From JBBEDC01 sp040881505 (lineage in GTDB: Bacteria > Patescibacteriota > Andersenbacteria > UBA10190), in contig JBBEDC010000038.1 in NCBI GenBank assembly GCA_040881505.1, positions 1 to 19,815 of the forward strand: DNA of 19,815 bases, written 5' to 3'. Below, one piece after another: positions 6,948 through 14,371 of this stretch; positions within the stretch are counted from its first letter, which is position 1; every line of letters starts with the position of its first letter. The notes below the pieces were generated by a model. That model ran no database searches. It saw only the letters and a list, made by a program, of their open reading frames with translations, and had not been told where the DNA came from. Both the position numbers and the translations under genes were made by a program.

Positions 6948-8037
6948 CTACGCCTTCGAGGAAGAAATAAATGTTGATAAATCACCATTTAATACTGCTT
7001 CCACATCAGAGGTTTCCTGCTTGGTTCGGTGGTCCTTTACCAGCTTGTAGGGATGCAGCACGTAAGATCGAATCTGGTTGCCCCAGGCCGCTTCCTGCAC
7101 TTTGCCGCGCAAGTCCTTGATTCGCTCAACACGCTGCTCGTCAGCTAATACCTGTAGCTTTGCCTGAAGATACGCCATCGCCTGCGCCTTATTCTGCGCC
7201 TGCGAGCGCTGGCTTTGAGATTGTGTGACAATTCCGGTTGGGATATGCCGAATACGAACAGCTGAGCTTGTCTTATTCACATGCTGCCCACCTGCCCCGC
7301 TGGCTCGGAAGGTACCAATTTCAAGATCTTTCGGGTCAATCTGTGGAGCTTGTTGTTCCTGCAGCTTGGGGACAACTTCCAGCCGCGCGAATGATGTCTG
7401 GCGCAAACTATCAGCATTGAACGGAGACAGACGTACGAGTCGATGGACGCCGTGCTCGCGTCGGAGCGTACCGTACGCGAATTTTCCGCTAATCTCATAG
7501 GTAGCTGATTTGATCCCCGCTTCCTCAGCCGCAGTGCGATCAATCATCTGCGCTTTCCAGCCCTGTCCCTCGGCAAATCGCAAATACATACGCTCGAGCA
7601 TTTGGGCCCAGTCTTGGGCGTCGGTTCCTCCAGCTCCAGCTTGGATAGTAATGATGGCGTTGTTTTTATCGTACGGCCCATCAAATTCCATCTCCTGTTC
7701 TTTACGCGCGAGCGTCTGATCGATCTGTTGCAGTTGAGTGGTAAGGTCTGCCAGCGTGGCAGTATCCGATTCGGCCTCAGCGAGTTTGAGCAGCTCCTGC
7801 GTATCTTTGAGCTGTTGCTCAAGTGCTACTACCTCCTCAAGTTCGGATGTAATGTCGGCAAGTTCTTGCGATACGCTCTGAGCCTTCTCCTGGTTCTGCC
7901 AGAAATCCGGCTGTTGCTGGAGCGTCTGCAGCTCAGCTGCGCGTTGCTGTAGGGCTACACGGTCAAAGACGGTCGGCCACTTTCGTGAGCCGCCTGACTA
8001 GTTCTTCGATGTGTAGTTGAGGGGTAATTGAGTCCAT
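6948..8037 (-). CDS. prfB: Peptide chain release factor 2, with programmed +1 frameshift
   Basis: RF2 is encoded in two frames. ATG at 8037 opens 24 codons ending CTT (7968-7966), then an in-frame TGA (7965-7963) followed by C. Slipping forward one base at CTT-TGA-C reads GAC at 7964 and continues through 91 residues into the 247-residue body, giving about 362 aa, normal for RF2. The body carries the stop-codon-recognition SPF tripeptide (RLSPFNADS) and the catalytic GGQ (GAGGQHVNK). RF2 releases peptides at UGA and UAA, and frameshifting at its own UGA is the known autoregulation. The Shine-Dalgarno-like stimulator expected 3 bases before CTT is absent. The gene leads the prfB-ftsE-ftsX cluster. 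Confidence 0.95.
7962..7968 (-). promoter_or_regulatory. prfB: prfB programmed frameshift site CTTTGAC
   Basis: The minus strand reads CTT TGA C at codons 24-25. The downstream frame is in +1 register with the conserved RF2 body. This is the canonical slippery heptamer of bacterial prfB. Confidence 0.93.
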
Positions 8038-8058
8038 CACCCCTATCCTATCTCAGTA

Positions 8059-8087
8059 TTGACAAAAAGTAAAAATGGCAGCATTCT
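8059..8087 (+). promoter_or_regulatory. Possible promoter of the 8157-8459 gene
   Basis: TTGACA (8059-8064) is perfect, but the hexamer 17 bases later is CATTCT, a poor -10. It sits between prfB and the plus-strand gene. Confidence 0.35.
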
Positions 8088-8156
8088 GTTGTGTATCCAA
8101 TGCAAGGGTGTATTGGAATTTCAAGGAAGTTCTCTACATGAAGAAAGGAAAAGGAC

Positions 8157-8459
8157 ATGGACGTTCGAAGTGTCTCATGTCTGTGGGGTCGTTTGCTAGA
8201 AGTCTGGACTGAAGCAATCCAGGAAACAGCACTCGATCAATCACCCATCGATGAACAGCTAGAGAAAGCGTACGAGGAGACGATGGTACGTTGCCTGGAG
8301 ATCATCGATCCGAGCGGCTACGCAGCTGAATCAGCTGCGACAGGCTTTCCGAGCGAATCTTGGATTCCGCTTTGGAAGGAGCTTGAAGCGAGCGGATTCA
8401 CGTTCGATGACTTTGTTCTCCGCATTTACTTGCTTCATCGGAAGATCGTCTTTGTTTGA
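8157..8459 (+). CDS. Hypothetical acidic small protein, 100 aa
   Basis: The ATG at 8157 follows AAAGGAAAAGGAC, a clear Shine-Dalgarno region, and the frame ends with TGA just before a GC-rich terminator. The protein is acidic and mostly helical, with aromatic residues in the C-terminal half (SWIPLWKELEASGFTFDDFV). It has no membrane segment or recognised motif. The Trp/Leu-rich pattern suggests a compact helical bundle or a protein-binding adaptor, which is only a guess. Confidence 0.7.
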   Translation: MDVRSVSCLWGRLLEVWTEAIQETALDQSPIDEQLEKAYEETMVRCLEIIDPSGYAAESAATGFPSESWIPLWKELEASGFTFDDFVLRIYLLHRKIVFV

Positions 8460-8469
8460 CACCCCCTAC

Positions 8470-8500
8470 CCCGTGCACACGTGCCCGGGGTTTTCATTTA
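8470..8500 (+). terminator. Rho-independent terminator of the 100-aa gene
   Basis: CCCCG and CGGGG enclose an inner GCAC/GTGC stem, followed by TTTTCATTT. The opposing acylphosphatase gene ends within the T-tract. Confidence 0.75.
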
Positions 8501-8779
8501 CCTAACGCGAAAATCATCAAAGTGTAGCAGCCCGCCCTCTTCGGTTTCGATGTTATATACCTTCGCTTTTGGTGAACCTATTGAACACAAATCAACGAAT
8601 TCTTTTAATGAATCGATATCCCCTTCAGCTTCAATCGTAACGCTGCCATCTGGGTTATTCTGCGCATATCCAGTAATACCCAACCCCTGCGCCTGCGTGT
8701 ATGCATAGTGCCGGAAGTTTACGCCTTGAACTCGCCCTAATACCTTAATATGCCAGTGTACTTTTTCTCTGGTAGTCAT
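8498..8779 (-). CDS. acyP: Acylphosphatase
   Basis: A 93-aa protein of normal acylphosphatase length. The phosphate-binding loop GRVQGVNFRHYA supplies the catalytic Arg23, and Asn41 in QNNPDGSV orients the water. The enzyme hydrolyses acyl phosphates such as acetyl phosphate or carbamoyl phosphate in the cytoplasm. Its ATG overlaps the stop codon of the PEBP gene (ATGA), so it is translated as the last cistron of the HtrA-MGMT-PEBP operon. GAGAG just upstream may help reinitiation. Confidence 0.93.
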   Translation of the reverse strand: MTTREKVHWHIKVLGRVQGVNFRHYAYTQAQGLGITGYAQNNPDGSVTIEAEGDIDSLKEFVDLCSIGSPKAKVYNIETEEGGLLHFDDFRVR

Positions 8780-9231
8780 AGCACTCTCGTATATACACCC
8801 ATGAGCTGTGCTGTAGCGATAACATGTCCTTCCATGGCAGCTAGCAGCTCCGTCTTCGATGACTTTTCGGGCAGGTCGAGCATTGCATCTAAGGCATATA
8901 GCTTCAAAAAATATCGATGTTGTCCGTTAGGGGGACATGGTCCGTGATAATGAAGATTGCCCGACGTTCCTGTGCCGTGCACTCCTTTTGGTTCATACCC
9001 TTCAGATATAGCAGTTGTTTCTGGTGGAATATTCCAGACCAGCCAGTGATCCCACATGTTGTCTTCTCGGACGTCCGAGGGAACATCCGGGTCTTCCATA
9101 ATCAAAGTTAAGCTTTGCGCCTCTGCCGGGACATCAGAAATATTCAATGGCGGATTTACATCCGATCCATCGCATGTGTATACGCTGGGAATTGACTCGC
9201 CCTCTTTAATTACAGGACTGGTGAGCTTCAT
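8776..9231 (-). CDS. YbhB/YbcL family (PEBP-like) protein
   Basis: A 151-aa protein read from ATG at 9231 (MKLTSPVIKEGESIP). Family members typically begin at this point; a GTG at 9246 is also possible. The fold is identified by CDGSDVNPPL, the anion-pocket motif DPDVPS, WDHWLVWNIPP and GTSGNLHYHGPCPPNGQHRYFLKLYALD. These proteins belong to the phosphatidylethanolamine-binding superfamily; bacterial members bind small anionic ligands and lack an established general function. An AAGGGG sequence lies about 11 bases before the ATG. It overlaps acyP by 4 bases and follows the alkyltransferase gene closely. Confidence 0.9.
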   Translation of the reverse strand: MKLTSPVIKEGESIPSVYTCDGSDVNPPLNISDVPAEAQSLTLIMEDPDVPSDVREDNMWDHWLVWNIPPETTAISEGYEPKGVHGTGTSGNLHYHGPCPPNGQHRYFLKLYALDAMLDLPEKSSKTELLAAMEGHVIATAQLMGVYTRVL

Positions 9232-9252
9232 ACGTATACTATTCACCCCTTA

Positions 9253-9510
9253 TTACGACGGCGCAATAGCGCCCTCGGCAATTAGGCGGGATCGTTTTTG
9301 GTTAACCCCCCGATTGTATCCACCGGGCGTCCCGTCAGATCGCACCACGCGATGACAGGGAATATCTGGGTTGAAGTTCTTGTTCAAAATATTTCCAACC
9401 GCTCGGTATGCTCGTTCATTTCCAGCTGCCTTAGCCACTTGCTTGTATGTTAAGACGTTCCCGGAAGGAATATTAGCGACAACGGCATAGACTCGCTGGG
9501 TAAACGTCAT
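9253..9510 (-). CDS. MGMT-type alkyltransferase, stand-alone C-terminal domain
   Basis: An 85-aa protein consisting only of the DNA-binding and active-site domain of O6-alkylguanine alkyltransferases. The helix-turn-helix region is SGNVLTYKQVAKAAG, followed by the asparagine-hinge stretch RAVGNILNKN and the acceptor motif IPCHRVV with Cys52. Short relatives called ATL proteins carry Trp in place of this Cys; here the Cys is kept, so alkyl transfer may be possible although the N-terminal domain is missing. The C-terminal GGYNRGVNQKRSRLIAEGA is also typical. It lies 4 bases after the HtrA stop, as the second gene in an operon. Confidence 0.9.
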   Translation of the reverse strand: MTFTQRVYAVVANIPSGNVLTYKQVAKAAGNERAYRAVGNILNKNFNPDIPCHRVVRSDGTPGGYNRGVNQKRSRLIAEGAIAPS

Positions 9511-9514
9511 GTTA

Positions 9515-10732
9515 TTACGTCGGAAATTCTACTAGCTCAACCGAGACGCTTCGCTCCTCTCCGCCACTTAACACTCGCAGCTGTACCGTCTGACCTACGG
9601 ACTTGTTGCGGATAACGCTGGCGAGGGACGTGTCCTCATCTAGCCGTTCTCCGTCGATTTCGAGAATAACGGCCCCTTCACGCAGGCCGGCGCGGTCAGC
9701 GGGAGATCCTTGCACTACTCCGAGGTGTCCTTGGGAAGCGTCTCCCACAATCAACACACCATAATCAACTGATAAGTTATTTGCCTGCGCAATGGCTGGG
9801 GTGATGGGCGTATATCGCACCCCGAGGTAGGGCCTGACAATCCGGCCTGTTTCTCGAACGGAATCAACGACAGACTGTACGGTATTAGCCGGCAGCGCGA
9901 ACCCTATATTCTCCGAACCCAACGCGACCGCAACATTAACGCCGATCACGCGGCCATGCAGATCAAGTAATGGCCCGCCCGAGTTCCCGGGGTTTATAGC
10001 CGCATCAGTTTGAATAACCTCATCCAACTGTTCGATTTGCCCGAGCTGACTTGCTGCTTGGATGGAGCGAGCCAGGCCTGACACAACTCCGGCCGATACA
10101 GTGTTGCTGAACTCCCCAAGGGCATTGCCGATTGCAATCGCGCTTTGGCCGACCTGAATAGCCGAAGAGTCGGCAAATTCCAGGTGCGGCAAGTTAGCAG
10201 CATCAATATCCAAGATAGCAATATCATTAACCGGGTCTCGCGCGACAACGCTGGCATCATACTTCGTCCCGTCGGTTAAGAACACGGTGTACTCCGCTTC
10301 TTCGTCGCTGACTACGTGGCGGTTGGTGACCACGGTACCATCTGCGGAGACGAGAAACCCAGATCCGCCCCCAACTTCCTGACGTTCTGTGCCGCGCTCA
10401 CGCAGTCGTGGAATCTGAAAGCTAAACGGCGATCCAAAAAAGTCGCTGAAGGGATCTACGTCCTGGAGAAATTCTTCAAATACCGGAACGTCTTTGGTGA
10501 TGACAATTGATACGACAGCCGGCTGCGCTGCTTCAACTGCTGCAATGATCGCTCGCTCATAGGCGGTAGCGTCTTCTGAAGGCGTAACGGTAACCGGATC
10601 GCTGCTTGAGCGATTCGATGAAGACTCGCCGCGTTCAAGTGCGGCTGGACTTTGCAGGATAAGGAGTGATACGAGTGCACCAGCGAGCGCGCCGGCAATA
10701 ATGCTTGGGAAAAAGGATGATTGTGTTGCCAT
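9515..10732 (-). CDS. htrA: HtrA/DegP-family serine protease with PDZ domain
   Basis: The preferred start is the ATG at 10732 (405 aa), because it places a signal anchor at residues 8-27; a longer frame from 10813 would run through the upstream terminator. A trypsin-like domain carries an intact triad: His139 (VVTNRHVV), Asp170 (VNDIAIL) and Ser251 (PGNSGGPL). One PDZ domain occupies roughly residues 300-400 (YGVLIVGDASQGHLG, GLREGAVILEIDGERL). Such proteases degrade or refold misfolded envelope proteins. The gene heads an operon with MGMT, PEBP and acylphosphatase. A second HtrA-fold protein lacking the triad is encoded at 12469-13527. Confidence 0.93.
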   Translation of the reverse strand: MATQSSFFPSIIAGALAGALVSLLILQSPAALERGESSSNRSSSDPVTVTPSEDATAYERAIIAAVEAAQPAVVSIVITKDVPVFEEFLQDVDPFSDFFGSPFSFQIPRLRERGTERQEVGGGSGFLVSADGTVVTNRHVVSDEEAEYTVFLTDGTKYDASVVARDPVNDIAILDIDAANLPHLEFADSSAIQVGQSAIAIGNALGEFSNTVSAGVVSGLARSIQAASQLGQIEQLDEVIQTDAAINPGNSGGPLLDLHGRVIGVNVAVALGSENIGFALPANTVQSVVDSVRETGRIVRPYLGVRYTPITPAIAQANNLSVDYGVLIVGDASQGHLGVVQGSPADRAGLREGAVILEIDGERLDEDTSLASVIRNKSVGQTVQLRVLSGGEERSVSVELVEFPT

Positions 10733-10789
10733 AGTAGTTCTAAGGATGCATCCATCCAAACGTGTTCGCAACCGCATGTAGTACGCATG

Positions 10790-10817
10790 AAAAAAGCTCG
10801 CAGGGGCGTGCAAGCTT
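10790..10817 (-). terminator. Rho-independent terminator of the 65-aa gene
   Basis: On the minus strand AAGCTTGCA pairs with TGCGAGCTT (one T-G wobble) around CGCCCC, followed by six T residues. It separates the 65-aa gene from htrA. Confidence 0.8.
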
Positions 10818-10823
10818 GGGCGG

Positions 10824-11021
10824 CTAGCGACGAATCGTCCGGCATGGCGAGTTGATCGTCATGTTTGTCAGGCGGCTTTGGATTCGCCGCTGACGACGAT
10901 TGAACCGCTTGGGTCTGGTTGGGCGCTGCCATTGGCGAAAGGCTTCAGACTGCTGGAACTGCCTGATCGCCCCTGGTGCGTTCAGCACCAAGAGGAGAGT
11001 GAGCCACGGATGGGCTTCCAT
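10824..11021 (-). CDS. Small arginine-rich hypothetical protein, 65 aa
   Basis: ATG at 11021 has GGAG 6 bases upstream; an in-frame ATG at 11027 directly abuts that GGAG and is less likely. The protein has a short hydrophobic N-terminal stretch (WLTLLLVLNAPGAI) followed by a very basic, Gln/Arg-rich tail (RPTRPKRFNRRQRRIQSR). It could be a single-pass membrane peptide with a cytoplasmic nucleic-acid- or lipid-binding tail. The gene is bracketed by two intrinsic terminators, which supports its reality despite the unusual composition. No family is recognised. Confidence 0.5.
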   Translation of the reverse strand: MEAHPWLTLLLVLNAPGAIRQFQQSEAFRQWQRPTRPKRFNRRQRRIQSRLTNMTINSPCRTIRR

Positions 11022-11047
11022 TGGCATCTCCGATCTTGAGGGAACAA

Positions 11048-11070
11048 ATGATGTGAATATATTTCATCAT
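11048..11070. repeat. Imperfect palindrome upstream of the 65-aa gene
   Basis: ATGATG and CATCAT flank an AT-rich centre, forming an imperfect 23-base inverted repeat between a terminator and the ribosome site of the 65-aa gene. It could be an operator or promoter element. No clean -35/-10 pair was found beside it. Confidence 0.3.
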
Positions 11071-11079
11071 GTTGCGTAT

Positions 11080-11118
11080 AAAAAAGAAAGCGGGCACCGA
11101 CGTATCGGTAACCCGCTT
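11080..11118 (-). terminator. Rho-independent terminator of the 83-aa membrane protein gene
   Basis: On the minus strand AAGCGGG pairs with CCCGCTT and ACCGA with TCGGT inside it, followed by TCTTTTTT. Confidence 0.85.
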
Positions 11119-11124
11119 ATGTAA

Positions 11125-11376
11125 CTATGCAGCCTGACGGAAGTCTCCCTTCCGCTCGCGCCGCGGCTGTTCTTCTTTGGGCCCCACCTGCCGCGCTTTC
11201 CACAGGACCCAAGCGGATCCGGTGACCCAGCTGAGGCCAAGCAGCGGGAACTGTACGATCACCTCCCGGCCAATCAAGGCCCAGGACACTTCCTCACATG
11301 TGGCGAAGAAGTAGAGCCAGCGGCTCGTGCTAGCGATGATCAGTAGGCCCACAAATGCATCGAGCTTCGTGCTCAT
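11125..11376 (-). CDS. Small membrane protein with two transmembrane segments, 83 aa
   Basis: ATG at 11376 is chosen because GGGAG and GTGGAG lie just upstream; a longer frame opens at ATG 11421, only 7 bases after the predicted transcription start. The protein has membrane helices near residues 7-25 (AFVGLLIIASTSRWLYFFA) and 37-58 (VIVQFPLLGLSWVTGSAWVLW), and a charged tail (KARQVGPKEEQPRRERKGD). It has a near-perfect promoter and its own terminator, so it is probably well expressed. No family is recognised. Confidence 0.65.
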   Translation of the reverse strand: MSTKLDAFVGLLIIASTSRWLYFFATCEEVSWALIGREVIVQFPLLGLSWVTGSAWVLWKARQVGPKEEQPRRERKGDFRQAA

Positions 11377-11434
11377 CTCCACTCTCCCGTTCGCGGAAGG
11401 GACAAAAAACAGGCACTCCATGCCTACAATCTAT

Positions 11435-11463
11435 ATATTAGCATACTATATAAATATTGTCAA
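11435..11463 (-). promoter_or_regulatory. Strong sigma70-type promoter
   Basis: On the minus strand TTGACA (11463-11458), 17 bases, TAATAT (11440-11435), with TGC just before the hexamer as an extended -10. It drives the 83-aa membrane protein gene and is the closest to consensus in the window. Confidence 0.85.
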
Positions 11464-11502
11464 GTATGCGTAATGGTTCAATAGCTTGTGAACACCCTCG
11501 TC

Positions 11503-12069
11503 CTATCGCACGTGGGCAGCCCCACTAGATTTGTCCCAGCGAAAATGAAGGAGAGGCATAATAATAAACCGCTCGGAGGAAAGTTGCGCATAGAGGTCGT
11601 CAGCTGATTCCGCCTGTTGCTGCTGACGGAGTGCTTCTTGCTGCAAGAATGGAACGAGAACCTGCTTGTCATATTCCGGCAGCGAAATATCAACTACTGT
11701 CTTGAGCTGTTCTTCGCTTGCTACGTTGAGAATTTCTTCCCGGTATCGCCTCGCATCAGCATTCGTTACCGGCGATGATAGAAAGGCGTGATCGGCCAGG
11801 TGACGTCGCACCGTTGTTGTAAGTGTTGAAGAAATATCCGGTGTTTGCTGTTCATGCACTTGTGCAAATTGAGTTGAGTGCGCGTGAACTTGTTGCCAAC
11901 CGCGCGTTGTAACGCATCCCCTGGTCGAACAAGCGATGGGCCACAGAGGATATTGAGCCAGAGAATGTTCGTGCGGCGCTTTGGAAGCTAAGACTGAAGC
12001 GTATATGCCAAGCCATATCAAGATAGCAGCAGTAGCGGTAGAAAAAATAATGAGGGGTACGCGTTTCAT
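11503..12069 (-). CDS. Exported or membrane-anchored hypothetical protein, 188 aa
   Basis: The N-terminus is a signal anchor (residues 5-27). A Cys pair follows in ACSTRGCVTT, which could form a disulfide outside the membrane. The remainder is helical and Gln-rich (LPEYDKQVLVPFLQQEALRQQ, ESADDLYAQLSSE), recalling the helical N-terminal domain of SurA/PrsA-like foldases, but no peptidyl-prolyl isomerase domain is present. The ATG overlaps the stop of the DivIC/FtsB-like gene (ATGA), so the two are translationally coupled. A chaperone-like or structural role in the envelope is a guess. Confidence 0.7.
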   Translation of the reverse strand: MKRVPLIIFSTATAAILIWLGIYASVLASKAPHEHSLAQYPLWPIACSTRGCVTTRGWQQVHAHSTQFAQVHEQQTPDISSTLTTTVRRHLADHAFLSSPVTNADARRYREEILNVASEEQLKTVVDISLPEYDKQVLVPFLQQEALRQQQQAESADDLYAQLSSERFIIMPLLHFRWDKSSGAAHVR

Positions 12070-12461
12070 GTTGTCTGGTTACCAGTAGCGGCAGGTCCGT
12101 CTACAAAAAAGATCCTCCACCACCGCATGGGATTTGCTACTTGCTCTTTTGATTCTTTCGGAAGCGTTGCCTTGCTTTCCTGAGCCGCAGATTCATCGGG
12201 AATAAGAACGACATGCTCATCAGGAGCTCGGTAGTTTAACTTCTCTCGGGCTAAGCGTTCTTGATAGTCGTCAGTGCGAAAATATTGATTCAAATGATTG
12301 AGTTCAAGAACGTTCTTCTGAAGCGCTTGAACTTCTTGATCCAGCTGAGCAACCTCGCGCTGTACTTGCCAGCGCCGATTCACCTCTTGGCCCAAAGACA
12401 TCAGAATAAGGACAACGACAATGGCTGTTGATCCGATAATGAGTTTTGGTTTGGGCTGCAT
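12066..12461 (-). CDS. DivIC/FtsB-like septum formation initiator protein
   Basis: A 131-aa bitopic protein: membrane helix near residues 8-24, then a coiled coil (about 28-60, VNRRWQVQREVAQLDQEVQ) and the motif YQERLAREKLNYRAPDEHVVLIP. That motif matches the conserved end of the FtsB/DivIC domain (exxAREkLgxxxpgExvv). These proteins link the divisome to septal peptidoglycan synthases through FtsL and FtsQ. The C-terminal 40 residues are a variable tail containing WWRIFF. It follows the pseudoprotease gene by 7 bases and overlaps the next gene by 4. Confidence 0.85.
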   Translation of the reverse strand: MQPKPKLIIGSTAIVVVLILMSLGQEVNRRWQVQREVAQLDQEVQALQKNVLELNHLNQYFRTDDYQERLAREKLNYRAPDEHVVLIPDESAAQESKATLPKESKEQVANPMRWWRIFFVDGPAATGNQTT

Positions 12462-12468
12462 GGCGGTA

Positions 12469-13527
12469 TTACGACTGCGGCGATGCGGGATTGAGCGTTA
12501 TCGTTTCAGTTAGCTGCCCGCGCGTTATGGTTACTGATATTCCAGCAGTGCTAGAAAACAGTGAAGCAAGGTCGGTTTGCCAGCTCACGTCGGTATTCTG
12601 AACCTTTGTAATTCGATCACCGCGACGTATGCCGGCAGTTGCCGCCGGAGAGGTTGGCAGAACGTCCGTGACAATAACTGCGAAGGAGCGTTTTGTCTGC
12701 TCAGTATTAAACACGAACTCATACGACAGCCGCATTCCCCAGTCTTCGAACACATTCGCCTCGCGCTGGCCGGCCGTGATACGCGCTAGGCTCGAGCGAA
12801 TAGCGTCGACTACCAGAACATGCCCTTCCGTCGTGTTACTAACGAGGCCAGATAGCTTTCCTTCATCATTCACCAATGCAGCTCCGATAAATGATTGAGC
12901 AAGCGCTTGATCAAGTACTCCGTGTCGCATAATGCCATCAGGGACACTTGGGTCTGGAGTAATGTACTCAGTGAGTTGGCGCACTTGAGCCTGAGCGGAT
13001 ACCGCCTCAGTCGACAGACTTAGAGCCAGTAGCTGCGTGGCAACAGCTGGATTGTCATTGGATAGTTCGAATGGCGGGATGACACCCTCATCCAGGCGCA
13101 AATATGTGAGGCCATATAACACGTCTGTTCCGACTGTGCTGGTCTGTATAATATTTCCGTCACTATCAAGGGCGTCAATCGCACTGGCAGGGATTGAAGA
13201 ACTAGTAACGATAAGGCCGTCGTTTGTTATAACAACACCGCTGCCTACTGCCCGAGTCGGAGTGTCAGCATCAACAAGTAACACTACCGAGCGCTTCAGG
13301 CGTTCAGTTAAGGCACTTGACTGAGTGCTTGGAGAAATACTTACCTCCTGAACAGTGGTAACGAATTGCTGTTTGTCTCCCGTTAGAGGCGGTAGCGTTG
13401 GTGTAGCCAGACGCGACCCTATAACCCCACCAGCACCGCCCAAGAGCACAACCAGGGCTGCAACGATAATAAGGGTGCGCAGCGACACTTTGATACTCTT
13501 CTGATTGGTTGATTTCTTTGAAGCCAT
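12469..13527 (-). CDS. HtrA-fold pseudoprotease with PDZ domain
   Basis: A 352-aa protein with a membrane anchor (18-40), a trypsin-like domain (about 70-240) and a C-terminal PDZ domain (about 260-350; VLPTSPAATAGIRRGDRITKVQN). The fold is recognisable from GSGVVITNDGLIVTSS and GAALVNDEGKLSGLV, but the three catalytic positions are altered. By alignment with HtrA, His becomes Ser111, Asp becomes Gly139 and Ser becomes Ile214. It should be proteolytically dead and may act as a scaffold or peptide sensor through its PDZ domain. It heads an operon with a DivIC/FtsB-like gene, suggesting an envelope or division role. TACAAT lies 6 bases before the ATG. Confidence 0.85.
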   Translation of the reverse strand: MASKKSTNQKSIKVSLRTLIIVAALVVLLGGAGGVIGSRLATPTLPPLTGDKQQFVTTVQEVSISPSTQSSALTERLKRSVVLLVDADTPTRAVGSGVVITNDGLIVTSSSIPASAIDALDSDGNIIQTSTVGTDVLYGLTYLRLDEGVIPPFELSNDNPAVATQLLALSLSTEAVSAQAQVRQLTEYITPDPSVPDGIMRHGVLDQALAQSFIGAALVNDEGKLSGLVSNTTEGHVLVVDAIRSSLARITAGQREANVFEDWGMRLSYEFVFNTEQTKRSFAVIVTDVLPTSPAATAGIRRGDRITKVQNTDVSWQTDLASLFSSTAGISVTITRGQLTETITLNPASPQS

Positions 13528-13533
13528 ATACCT

Positions 13534-13539
13534 ATTGTA
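13534..13539 (-). promoter_or_regulatory. -10 box giving a leaderless mRNA for the pseudoprotease
   Basis: On the minus strand TACAAT is followed by AGGTAT and then ATG at 13527, placing transcription start on the A of ATG. The weak AGGT is too close to serve as a Shine-Dalgarno site. Confidence 0.6.
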
Positions 13540-14361
13540 TTACACCCATCGTGCGGTGAATAGCAGCATTAACAGCGCCACTGTTCCTACCGCAATGTAT
13601 TCAAGTATATCTTTTCGTTCAAGTTTCTTTTCGTAACTCATAGCCGCCAGCTGAAAAATGACGTAGTAAAGGGCCGTTACAACGCCAGTCTGTATGAAGA
13701 AATGAAACGGCAAGAACTGGAGCACCCAAATGACTTCGGTTAAAACAAACGCGATCGACAGGGCAATCAGCCAGGCCTCAGACTGGCGCCTGGTATATCG
13801 CAACAGCGACTGGAAGCTCAGCAGAAGAATGGAAAATGAGGAGAGGATAAGAATAAAGATGACGGGCACATACAGATTAAATCTCCAGCCTAAGATAGAG
13901 GCCAGAAGAACATAGAGGATAATCAAGGATATCATCCAGTTCCAAGTAGGATAGGCTTGTTTCGCTCCGTGCTTAAGTAAAAAGAAAAACACGATCGCAG
14001 AGCCTATGAAGTAGAAGTGGATCCAAAGAGTAGCCGGCACGAAAAGCGAGAACGATGTCAGCCCCAGGGCTGCAAAGGTGGGCAGAATTGCTTGAGACGG
14101 ATGAAACTCGCCTTCTTCTTCGGTGCGGATAAGGATGACCCCCAGGACGGTTATAGCCAACACCACGGTAATAACGACGAAAATCCAGCGATGGAGGGCT
14201 AGGACTACTTCCAACCCAGCAAAGAAAAACAGCGCCAGCAGCGCATAGTGCGACGACGGGATAACGTAGTGCATGGCCGTTAAGAGGCGGCCAATGCGAC
14301 TGGTGACAGCGTGAAATACAGCTCGCATATGTGGTGGTAAGCGTACGCTGAAAGCGGCCAA
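13540..14361 (-). CDS. Polytopic membrane protein of unknown function
   Basis: A protein of up to 273 aa with about eight transmembrane helices covering nearly its whole length, short polar loops (RTEEEGEFHPSQ, RYTRRQSE) and a charged loop before the last helix (YEKKLERKDILEY). The listed start is TTG at 14361, 11 bases after the trxB stop with AGGG upstream; ATG at 14328 would remove 11 residues and is an alternative. It is probably the last gene of the glutaredoxin-thioredoxin reductase unit. No transporter or enzyme motif is recognised. Confidence 0.7.
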   Translation of the reverse strand: MAAFSVRLPPHMRAVFHAVTSRIGRLLTAMHYVIPSSHYALLALFFFAGLEVVLALHRWIFVVITVVLAITVLGVILIRTEEEGEFHPSQAILPTFAALGLTSFSLFVPATLWIHFYFIGSAIVFFFLLKHGAKQAYPTWNWMISLIILYVLLASILGWRFNLYVPVIFILILSSFSILLLSFQSLLRYTRRQSEAWLIALSIAFVLTEVIWVLQFLPFHFFIQTGVVTALYYVIFQLAAMSYEKKLERKDILEYIAVGTVALLMLLFTARWV

Positions 14362-14371
14362 TCAAACAACC

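Noticed and set aside
7963..7965. In-frame TGA in prfB read as pseudogene or stop reassignment
   Set aside because: The exact CTT-TGA-C context and +1 continuation into a full RF2 show programmed frameshifting; TGA is a normal stop elsewhere in the window.
10456..10932. 158-codon minus-strand frame overlapping htrA and the 65-aa gene
   Set aside because: It runs through a strong terminator and lies out of frame with htrA, whose protein is unambiguous.
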